Source: an uncultured bacterium (GTDB taxonomy: Bacteria > Edwardsbacteria > AC1 > EtOH8). Taken from it: a stretch of DNA of 7,788 nt. This document shows, piece by piece, positions 1-5,477 of this stretch. The notes below the pieces were generated by a model that worked only from the letters and a program-made list of their open reading frames with translations, did no database searches and was not told the DNA's origin. The stretch covers positions 1 to 7,788 of the forward strand of contig CALGNM010000091.1 in NCBI GenBank assembly GCA_937958665.1. Reading direction: 5' to 3'. Positions within the stretch are counted from its first letter, which is position 1. Every line of letters starts with the position of its first letter. The translations under genes were made by a program, and so were the position numbers.

Positions 1-53
1 TACGGCCACACCCGAGATCTACACTCTTTCCCTACACGACGCTCTTCCGATCT
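1..53 (+). other. Illumina P5 / read-1 adapter contamination
   Basis: This stretch is not genomic. Bases 21-53 match the Illumina read-1 sequencing primer region exactly (from ACACTCTTTCCC through GCTCTTCCGATCT), and bases 1-20 match the adjoining P5 region with three mismatches (positions 7, 10 and 11), as expected of a low-quality read end. The adapter's 3' end points into the insert, so real sequence starts at base 54. The reverse strand of the adapter has no stop in the holB frame, so automatic gene calling would add an artificial tail to that protein. The adapter comparison is from memory of the standard oligo. Confidence 0.97.
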
Positions 54-710
54 GGGACTCTGGCCATCCTCCCGGACCAGCACCCCGGCCAGCTGGCCGG
101 GCGGCAGGGGATGGAAGCGTACCTTCTGGCAGCGGGACAGGATGGTGGGCAGCAGCGAGCTGGGCCGGTCGCTGACCAGGATGAAATGGGTGGTGGGCGA
201 GGGTTCCTCCAGAACCTTCAGAAAGGCGTTGGCCGCCTCGGTGGTCATCTCCTCGGCCGCGGCGATGATGGCCACCTTCTTTTTCCCCTCGTAAGGCTGG
301 AACTCCAGCTTTTCCCGCAGCTCCCGGATGTCGTCAATGGCAATGGCCACCGGCCGGCCCCCGAAGTCCAGATCCAGGTGAGGACGGGCCGCCTTCTCCT
401 TAAGCATCTCGGAGATCTCCTCGTCCAGCTTGCGTTTGTCGGATTCGGACGAGGGGTGGGGGCGGGGGAACAAGTAATGAAAATCGGGGTGGATGAAGGC
501 GGCCGTCTTGCGGCAGGAGTTGCAGGCCCGGCAGGGTCTCTCCCCCTTAGATTCGCAGTTGAGGGCCAACGCCAGATCCCGGGCGGCGGTCTCCTTGCCC
601 ACCCCGCCCGGCCCGAAGAACAGGTAGCTCTGGGCCAACCGACCCTCGCTCCAGGCCCGGCCCAGCACCCGCTTGGCCACCTCCTGGCCGATCAGGTTAT
701 CGAACAGCAT
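54..710 (-). CDS. holB: DNA polymerase III subunit delta' (partial, N-terminal 219 residues)
   Basis: This is the clamp-loader subunit delta', which with gamma/tau and delta opens the sliding clamp onto primed DNA at the replication fork. The protein begins MLFDNLIGQE. It has a P-loop-like GPGGVGKE at residues 33-40, a zinc-finger cysteine set C52, C60, C63, C66, a Walker B-position segment KKKVAIIAAAEEM (about 143-155), the conserved NAFLKVLEEP (161-170) and the SRC motif LSRC (191-194). Full-length family members are usually about 300-400 residues, so the C-terminal collar domain is missing: the gene runs into the adapter at base 53. The ATG at 708-710 is the only plausible start, since no start codon lies in frame between it and the upstream gene. 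Its ribosome-binding site is weak (GGAA about 9 nt upstream). It follows the lipoprotein gene by 36 bp on the same strand, so co-transcription is likely. Confidence 0.93.
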
Positions 711-746
711 CGGACAGGTTCCGTCCCGTCGGACTTGCGGCGTAGG

Positions 747-2519
747 TCATTCCAGCTCCGTCACCGCCCGGTTCCTGATGGTCATCAGCTTGGACTTGGG
801 CACCCCTCCCTTGCGCCCGAAGGCGAAGAACCCCGAGGCCCCCTCATTGTCGTGCTGCGATTCGGCCAGCTGCCTCTGCAGCTCCTGGCGGGTGGCGGCC
901 CCCTTCTGCAGGGCTGCCAGCATCAGCCGGGCCCCGTCATAGGCCTGGGCGGCCTGCTTGGCCGGTGCCTTGCCGTAGGCCTTTTTATAGCTCTCCTCGA
1001 ATTTCTTGGCGGCCTGGGCCAGGGACGAACCGGAGGACAGGACCGGGAAGATGGCCCCCTCCACATAGCCCTTGCCCTGGGTTGTAACCTTGGGATCCCC
1101 CCAGCCATCGGTCCCCAGCAACTGGACCTTCAGCTGATTGAAGGCCAGCTGGGGGGCGATCATCACGATGTCGCCGGGCACGGCCGGGATGAACACCGCC
1201 TGAACCTTCCCGGCCTTGAGGGTCTCGGCCTGGGCCAGGAAATTGGTGGCCCCGGGCTCATAGGGCGGGGCCACCACCACCCTGGCCCCCAGGGCCCGGG
1301 CCTGGTGGGCGAAGGCTTCGGCCGCCGCCGCCCAGGCCGGATCGGCGGGATGGAGCACCCCCAGCACCTTCATCCCCAGCTTTTTCACCGCACAGTCGGC
1401 CATGGCCGTCCCCTGCCAGCTGATGTTCTGGCTGAGCTGAAAAATCCAGGGGCCCAGGTCGGCGATCCGGTCCTCGGAGGCTACCGGCGACAGGAAGGGG
1501 ACCTCCCTGGCGCTGGCCACCGCGGCCGCCCCGATGGTGTTGACCGACAGCACCTCGCCGATGATGCCGGTCACCTGGCTGGTGTCGGCCAGCTTGAAGG
1601 CGGCCCGCACCGCATCGATGATGTCGCTCCGGCTGTCCTCCACTATCAGCTTGACCTTGGACCCGGCCGTCCGGTTGAACTCGGTAAAGGCCAGGGAGGC
1701 CCCCTCCTTGACCGCCGCGCCGTAATCGCTGAAGCGTCCGGTCAGGGGGGCAATCAGCCCTATCTTGATCCCCGGATCGATCACCGGAATGGCCGGGGCC
1801 TTGGGGTCCTTGAGGGCGGCCAGGGCCGTTTTGGCCTGGGCGGCCTCGGGGCTGGACGGATATTTCTTGGCCAGCTCCTGAAGCAGCCGGGAGGCCTCGG
1901 ATTGGTTGCCCGCCTCCAGCTCCTTCTGGGCCAGCTTAAGCCCCAGGGCCGGAGCCATGGAGCTCTCGGGATATTTGCGATATAGGAGGAGTATCTGATC
2001 CTTGTTCAGCCGCTCCTCGACCAGGGCCGACAGCGGCAGCAACAGGGCTTCCCTGTCCTCGGGGCTGTCACTGGCCGCCAGCCCCTCCAGGTACTGTTGC
2101 CCGGCTTTCAGGTAATCCTGGCTGGTGAAGTAGCAGTCCCCCAGAAGTTTTTTGGCCAGGGGATACTCCCGGGACTTGGGGTGCTTCTCCACCAGGACCA
2201 GCCCGCTCTTGAGGGCCAGGTCCAGTTCGTTAAGGTTGTAGCGGCTCTTGGCGGTGATGTATATGGCCTCCGGGACGTGGCTGGAGCCGGGATACTTGGC
2301 CAGCAGTTCCTGGGCCGGCTCGATGGCCTCCCGGGCCCGGTTGTCCTGAAAAGCCTTGCGGGCCGCCTTGATCAGCGGCTCGGCCCCGGCATCCTGGTCA
2401 TTGGCCTGGGAGGCCTGGGTCCCGGCCTTCTCGGCCGGGGGCTTCTTGTCCACCGCCGGTTGCAGGGTGGCGCAGGACACGGCGAAGGCCATGACCAGCA
2501 AGAAAGAAATCCTCTTCAT
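747..2519 (-). CDS. Lipoprotein with TPR-like region and type 1 periplasmic-binding domain (LpoA-like/ABC substrate-binding family)
   Basis: A 590-residue envelope protein. The start at 2517-2519 (MKRISFLLVM) is preferred over an ATG eight codons upstream because GGAG lies 6 nt before it and because it opens directly into a lipoprotein signal peptide ending in a lipobox, AVSC, with lipidated Cys16. Residues 17-45 are a polar linker. Residues about 46-237 are helical with TPR-like spacing (for example AREAIEPAQELLAKYPGSS, repeated in form at 101-118 and 207-224). Residues about 251-590 form a type 1 periplasmic-binding fold of the branched-chain amino acid (Peripla_BP_6) type, beginning IKIGLIAPLTGRFSDYG and containing AAQAYDGARLMLAAL near 523-537. 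TPR plus this fold is the plan of the penicillin-binding-protein activator LpoA. No ABC permease or ATPase gene is nearby, which favours a structural or regulatory envelope role over transport; that role is inference. It is followed by holB at 36 bp. Confidence 0.85.
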   Translation of the reverse strand: MKRISFLLVMAFAVSCATLQPAVDKKPPAEKAGTQASQANDQDAGAEPLIKAARKAFQDNRAREAIEPAQELLAKYPGSSHVPEAIYITAKSRYNLNELDLALKSGLVLVEKHPKSREYPLAKKLLGDCYFTSQDYLKAGQQYLEGLAASDSPEDREALLLPLSALVEERLNKDQILLLYRKYPESSMAPALGLKLAQKELEAGNQSEASRLLQELAKKYPSSPEAAQAKTALAALKDPKAPAIPVIDPGIKIGLIAPLTGRFSDYGAAVKEGASLAFTEFNRTAGSKVKLIVEDSRSDIIDAVRAAFKLADTSQVTGIIGEVLSVNTIGAAAVASAREVPFLSPVASEDRIADLGPWIFQLSQNISWQGTAMADCAVKKLGMKVLGVLHPADPAWAAAAEAFAHQARALGARVVVAPPYEPGATNFLAQAETLKAGKVQAVFIPAVPGDIVMIAPQLAFNQLKVQLLGTDGWGDPKVTTQGKGYVEGAIFPVLSSGSSLAQAAKKFEESYKKAYGKAPAKQAAQAYDGARLMLAALQKGAATRQELQRQLAESQHDNEGASGFFAFGRKGGVPKSKLMTIRNRAVTELE

Positions 2520-2525
2520 TTTGAT

Positions 2526-2529
2526 CTCC
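2526..2529 (-). promoter_or_regulatory. Ribosome-binding site that sets the lipoprotein start
   Basis: Read on the minus strand this is GGAG followed by ATCAAA and the ATG at 2519. The 6-nt spacing is ideal and decides in favour of this start over the in-frame ATG at 2543, which has no purine-rich site in front of it. Confidence 0.75.
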
Positions 2530-2571
2530 GCAAAATAAAGCATCGCGTCTTTAACTTTTTATAGCCTGTCA

Positions 2572-2587
2572 CTGTTAAGTATAACAG
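2572..2587. repeat. Perfect palindrome over the -10 box, candidate operator
   Basis: The plus strand reads CTGTTA-AGTA-TAACAG: two perfect 6-bp inverted arms around a 4-bp centre. It covers the whole -10 box (2578-2583) and reaches the predicted start site of the leftward promoter. A repressor dimer bound here would block polymerase. The symmetry is seen directly; the operator role is inference and no regulator gene is visible in the window. Confidence 0.5.
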
Positions 2588-2606
2588 CCCTTATATTTTA
2601 TGTCAA
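2578..2606 (-). promoter_or_regulatory. Sigma70-type promoter for the lipoprotein-holB transcript
   Basis: On the minus strand a perfect -35 TTGACA (2601-2606) is separated by exactly 17 bp from a -10 TATACT (2578-2583, five of six consensus bases). The predicted start site is near 2571, giving a leader of about 50 nt before the lipoprotein ATG. The promoter lies about 12 bp past the methyltransferase stop, so the lipoprotein and holB can be expressed independently of the methyltransferase. Confidence 0.8.
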
Positions 2607-2619
2607 CATCAAAAGGGCT
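2586..2619. repeat. 7-bp inverted repeat flanking the -35 box
   Basis: AGCCCTT (2586-2592) and AAGGGCT (2613-2619) are perfect inverted copies separated by 20 bp that contain the -35 box. The right arm overlaps the last base pairs of the methyltransferase gene. It could form a weak stem at the end of the methyltransferase mRNA, but it lacks a T-tract and is not a convincing terminator. Confidence 0.35.
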
Positions 2620-3373
2620 AAAGCCTCCGTCCGATGGCCCAGTGCACCGGCATGATGATTTTTAACCCGGAAGAGGCTTTCAGGGAGTCCAGCTCGGAAG
2701 ACGGGTATCCCAGCCGGGCCAGCATCTCCCATTCCTGCTGGAAGATTTCAGGCTGGACCTCCAGGCCAACCTCCCCGTCCAGCATTCCCGCCTCAGTCGC
2801 AAACCCGGCCTGAATGAAGATGTCCCTCAGCCCGGCCCCGATTTCCGGGTTGGCCCCCCTTTCCTTCAGATCCTGAGACAGGAATTCACCAATGGGAGGG
2901 TTCCCATTTGGCACATCTTTCCGCCTTGAGTAATCCGGCTCGGCCAAGGCCGCCAAAACACCGCCGGACCTTAACACCCTTCGGCACTCCCGGGCGGCCT
3001 GGGGAGGATCTCCGGCCCACAGCCAGAAGTAGTGGGTGGCGATCAGGTCGAACGACCCGTCCGGGTATGGCAGGGCTTCGGCATCACCGGCCGCCAGACA
3101 CACCCCGCGGCCCCGCGGCCGGCCCCTAAGTAGAGCCAACGCCGATCGATCGGCATCCAGCCCATGGACCTCGGCCGTGGTGCGCTCCGCCAGCTCCTCG
3201 GCGATGGCCCCGGTCCCGCAGCCGACCTCCAAAATCCTTCGACAACGGGCGATCTCCAGCCAGCGGTAGAGATGGTGCCGCAGGCTCCTGGTCCATTCCG
3301 CCTGTTGGAGATAGCGCTGGTGCCACCAGTCCGGATCTGGTCCTCTCAAATTCCTTGACAAAGCCTCCACCAT
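2618..3373 (-). CDS. Class I SAM-dependent methyltransferase (Methyltransf_11 type)
   Basis: A 251-residue cytosolic enzyme expected to transfer a methyl group from S-adenosylmethionine to an unidentified small molecule or other acceptor. The Rossmann-fold markers are visible: motif I ILEVGCGTG (47-55), an acidic residue at the end of strand 2 in HGLDAD (D73), GDAEALPYPDGSFDLI (96-111) covering motifs II-III, and RRVLRSGGVLAALAEPD (131-147). The open frame runs upstream to 3760, but that extension lies antisense to the next gene. ATG 3373 was chosen because the alternative at 3403 overlaps the -10 box TATAAT of the likely promoter. The site before 3373 is poor (nearest GGA about 17 nt away), so a TTG start a few codons later is possible. 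It is divergent from the DUF2207-like gene. The C-terminal about 90 residues (GEFLSQDLKERG onward) give no hint of substrate. Confidence 0.85.
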   Translation of the reverse strand: MVEALSRNLRGPDPDWWHQRYLQQAEWTRSLRHHLYRWLEIARCRRILEVGCGTGAIAEELAERTTAEVHGLDADRSALALLRGRPRGRGVCLAAGDAEALPYPDGSFDLIATHYFWLWAGDPPQAARECRRVLRSGGVLAALAEPDYSRRKDVPNGNPPIGEFLSQDLKERGANPEIGAGLRDIFIQAGFATEAGMLDGEVGLEVQPEIFQQEWEMLARLGYPSSELDSLKASSGLKIIMPVHWAIGRRL

Positions 3374-3383
3374 ATAATATGAT
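3355..3383 (+). promoter_or_regulatory. Sigma70-type promoter for the rightward operon
   Basis: A perfect -35 TTGACA (3355-3360) and a -10 TATGAT (3378-3383, five of six) are separated by exactly 17 bp. The predicted start site is near 3390, giving a leader of about 60 nt before the ATG at 3452. The -35 and spacer lie inside the first codons of the leftward methyltransferase gene. Confidence 0.75.
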
Positions 3384-3401
3384 GTTTTTTGTCCGGCAAA
3401 C

Positions 3402-3429
3402 ATTATACCAGAAATCCGGCGGACTTCAA
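3402..3429 (-). promoter_or_regulatory. Extended -10 promoter for the methyltransferase gene
   Basis: On the minus strand a consensus -10 TATAAT (3402-3407) is preceded by TGG, making an extended -10 (TGnTATAAT), with a partial -35 TTGAAG (3424-3429) 16 bp upstream. The predicted start site near 3395 gives a leader of about 20 nt before ATG 3373. It faces the rightward promoter at 3355-3383. Confidence 0.65.
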
Positions 3430-3451
3430 ACCATAACCGGGACGAAAAAAA

Positions 3452-5086
3452 ATGATCAAGCGGATAATCCCGGCCCTGCTGGCCCTGGCGGCTCTGGCGG
3501 CCCGCTCCCCGGCCCAGGACTATTCCTTCTCCCTGCCGCGCCACACCTCCTGGCTGGTGATAAACTCCGCCGGCCAGGCCGACCTGTACTACGAGCTGAC
3601 CTTCATCTGCCAGCCGGGGGCCCACCCTATCGATATAGTGGACATCGGAATGCCCAACGGCAGCTACCAGCTGGACGGGGCCATGGCCCGCATCGGGCAG
3701 GCCGAGCTGCCAGACATCCGGGTCTCGGAGTACGTCAAGCCCCATGGGGTGGAGGTACACCTGGGAGACAAGACCATCATGCCGGGCGACTCGGCCACCC
3801 TGTCCTTCAGCATCCGCCTGGGCCAGGTGCTGGGGGCCGACACCCGGGACCGGGAATACGCCGCGGTGGTCTTCTCGCCCACCTGGTACGGGTCAAAGTA
3901 CGTAAGCGGCTCCACCCGGCTGGAGTTCAACCTGGTCTTCCCGCCCGGGGTGGGTCCCCAGGAGCCCCGCTACCACCGGGACAAGTTCACCGAGTCCTGG
4001 CTGGACACCCTCGAAAACACCGTGGTCTACCGATGGGTGCTGGAATCCGCCCGGCCCGACAAACAGTACACCTTCGGGGCCTCCTTCCCGGCCAGGCACG
4101 TGCCGGCGGGCTCGGTCCAGCGCCAGCCCCCCTTTTGGCAGAGGGTTTTAGGCGGACTGGCCCGGCTGGTCTGGGGGATATTCCGGTTCTTCCTGGGTTC
4201 CATGTTCTTCTGGATATTCGGCCTGATCGTGTTTCTGGCCATCAGGCAGAACCGCACCCGGCGCATGAAATACCTGCCGCCCGAGGTGTCGGTCGAGGGG
4301 GTGGGCATCAAGCGGGGGCTGACCGCCCCCCAGGCCGGGGTAATTTTGGAGATGCCGCTGGACAAGGTGCTGTCCATGGTTTTATTCGGTCTGGTGAAGA
4401 AGGAGGCGGTGGAGGTGGTGGAGCGGGAGCCCAAGCTGAGAATCAAGGTCACCCGGGCCGAGGCGGCCGTCCATCCCTACGAGAAGGATTTTCTGGCCGC
4501 TTTGGACCAGGATGGCCGTCCGGTAGAGGCCAAACTGCGGGAGACTACCATTAAGCTGATCAACGAGGTCAACCAGAAGATGAAGGGCTTCTCCCGCCAG
4601 GAAACCGCCGCCTATTACCGGGGCATCATCGCCCAGGCCTGGAGGCAGGTGCAGGAGGCCGGCACCCCGGAGCTGAAGAGCCAGCCCCTGGAGGAACAGT
4701 TCGATTGGCTGATGATGGACGGCGACTACCGGAACCGGATGCAGCAGCACTACGGCACCGGGGATATCCTTCTGCCCCGCTGGTGGGGGCGGTCGGGATA
4801 CGGTTACCGGACCGGCGGGGGCGGCACCACCTCAAAAACATCCGGCGGGACCGGGGTGCAGATGCCCAGGCTGCCCGGAGCCGATTTCGCCAACAAGGTC
4901 ACCACCGGGCTGGAGAGCATGTCGGCCGGTCTGGTGGGCAAGCTGGAGAGCTTCACCGGAGGGGTGACCGCCAAGACCAACCCCATCCCGGTCTCCTCCG
5001 GAGGCCGGAGCTCCGGGGGAGGCAGCTGCGCCTGCGCCTGTGCCTGCGCCGGCTGCGCCTGTGCCTGCGCCGGGGGGGGGAGATAG
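3452..5086 (+). CDS. DUF2207-like membrane protein with alternating Cys-Ala C-terminal tail
   Basis: A 544-residue protein of unknown function. It opens with a signal peptide (MIKRIIPALLALAALAARSPA, likely cut after Ala21), followed by an extracytoplasmic beta-rich region (about 23-228), one strong transmembrane segment (about 243-265, FRFFLGSMFFWIFGLIVFLA), then a basic stop (RQNRTRR) and a cytoplasmic part. Residues about 285-335 resemble the winged-helix-like region of DUF2207 proteins (GLTAPQAGVILEMPLDKVLS then FGLVKKEAVEVVE). The order signal peptide, ectodomain, helix, winged region and Gly-rich tail is typical of that family. Here the tail ends in seven cysteines alternating with alanine (C526, 528, 530, 532, 535, 537, 539) and GGGR. 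The start follows an A-run with only a weak site (GGGA about 9 nt upstream) but fits the signal peptide. It heads the rightward operon; the STAS/SEC14 gene follows after 25 bp. The family assignment rests on overall pattern. Confidence 0.75.
   Translation: MIKRIIPALLALAALAARSPAQDYSFSLPRHTSWLVINSAGQADLYYELTFICQPGAHPIDIVDIGMPNGSYQLDGAMARIGQAELPDIRVSEYVKPHGVEVHLGDKTIMPGDSATLSFSIRLGQVLGADTRDREYAAVVFSPTWYGSKYVSGSTRLEFNLVFPPGVGPQEPRYHRDKFTESWLDTLENTVVYRWVLESARPDKQYTFGASFPARHVPAGSVQRQPPFWQRVLGGLARLVWGIFRFFLGSMFFWIFGLIVFLAIRQNRTRRMKYLPPEVSVEGVGIKRGLTAPQAGVILEMPLDKVLSMVLFGLVKKEAVEVVEREPKLRIKVTRAEAAVHPYEKDFLAALDQDGRPVEAKLRETTIKLINEVNQKMKGFSRQETAAYYRGIIAQAWRQVQEAGTPELKSQPLEEQFDWLMMDGDYRNRMQQHYGTGDILLPRWWGRSGYGYRTGGGGTTSKTSGGTGVQMPRLPGADFANKVTTGLESMSAGLVGKLESFTGGVTAKTNPIPVSSGGRSSGGGSCACACACAGCACACAGGGR
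5027..5071 (+). repeat. Cys-Ala codon microrepeat in the DUF2207-like gene tail
   Basis: Seven hexamers TGYGCC (TGC or TGT followed by GCC) encode Cys-Ala units, in a block of four and a block of three split by a single GGC (Gly) codon. The mix of TGC and TGT shows that the units are not identical copies, which fits selection on the peptide rather than recent slippage. Confidence 0.85.
5072..5080 (+). other. Nine-G homopolymer just before a stop codon
   Basis: Nine consecutive G bases encode Gly-Gly-Gly two codons before the TAG at 5084-5086. The run is prone to replication slippage and to sequencing error. With eight Gs the frame passes the TAG, meets no stop and joins the STAS/SEC14 reading frame; with ten Gs it continues in the third frame to 5262. 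Confidence 0.8.
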
Positions 5087-5111
5087 AACCCGAAAGATTA
5101 GGGGGATCATC

Positions 5112-5477
5112 ATGTCCAGCGTCAATTTCATCGAACACCGCGGAAAGCGCATCCTGTTCATGGACATCAGCGGCAACCAGGACCCCAAGGAAAGCATGCG
5201 GACCGGAGACCAGGCCAAGGCCATCATCTTGGCCCAGCCGGAAAAGTCGGTGCTGCTGCTGACCGATGTCACCAACGCCCGCTACAACCCTGAGGCCACC
5301 GACTACATGAAGGAGTATTCATCCCAGATCACCCCCTTTGTCAAGGCCAGCGCCATGGTGGGGGTGCACGGCATCCGGTCGATCATCCTCCAGGCATTGA
5401 CCCGGGTGTCGGGCCGGAACATCCGGCTGTTCGACGACCTGAACAAGGCCAAGGACTGGCTGGCCGGGCAGGATTGA
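5112..5477 (+). CDS. STAS/SEC14-like (SpoIIAA-like) small protein
   Basis: A 121-residue soluble protein resembling small proteins annotated as STAS/SEC14 domain-containing. Recognisable features are the opening strand pair SVNFIEHRGKRILFMDISG (3-21), the central VLLLTDVTNARYNPEA (47-62), VKASAMVGVHGIRSIILQAL (77-96), and the end SGRNIRLFDDLNKAKDWL (100-117). STAS-type folds often serve as protein-interaction or anti-anti-sigma modules, but no partner can be named here, and there is no clear phosphorylatable serine motif of the SpoIIAA type. ATG 5112 is chosen because AGGGGG lies 6 nt upstream (5100-5105) and the family begins at this point. The frame is open upstream to about 5040, overlapping the tail of the preceding gene, but that part is a shadow of the Cys-Ala repeat. 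The next gene's ATG directly abuts this stop codon, which indicates translational coupling. Confidence 0.8.
   Translation: MSSVNFIEHRGKRILFMDISGNQDPKESMRTGDQAKAIILAQPEKSVLLLTDVTNARYNPEATDYMKEYSSQITPFVKASAMVGVHGIRSIILQALTRVSGRNIRLFDDLNKAKDWLAGQD

Noticed and set aside
111-1985. A 624-codon open frame on the plus strand
   Set aside because: It is antisense to holB and the lipoprotein gene and crosses the boundary between them. Its translation is Gly/Leu/Pro/His-rich without domain character, as expected of a reverse-strand shadow in GC-rich DNA.
747-2543. The lipoprotein start at the upstream ATG (2541-2543)
   Set aside because: It lacks a ribosome-binding site and adds an acidic-residue-containing stretch (MLYFAEIK) before the lipoprotein signal peptide, whereas ATG 2519 has a well-placed GGAG.
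2611-2626. Possible terminator after the methyltransferase (GGCTTTAGCC then TTTT on the minus strand)
   Set aside because: The stem has only 3-4 bp with a 2-4 nt loop and overlaps the stop codon, too weak for intrinsic termination.
3373-3378. A consensus TATAAT on the plus strand as an alternative -10 box
   Set aside because: It is only 12 bp from the TTGACA at 3355-3360, too close for a sigma70 promoter; TATGAT at 3378-3383 has the correct 17-bp spacing.
3374-3760. N-terminal extension of the methyltransferase by up to 129 residues
   Set aside because: It would lie antisense to the start of the divergent gene and cover both promoters, and the extra residues have no methyltransferase character.
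3355-4554. A 399-codon plus-strand frame overlapping the DUF2207-like gene
   Set aside because: Its product is Gly/Pro/Arg-rich low complexity, and the overlapping frame from 3452 has a signal peptide, a transmembrane segment and a family pattern.
4995-5016. Two adjoining palindromes, CCTCCGGAGG and CCGGAGCTCCGG
   Set aside because: They encode a Ser/Gly/Arg-rich segment in GC-rich codons (TCC, GGA, GGC, CGG), which readily produces such symmetry; there is no T-tract and no sign of function.
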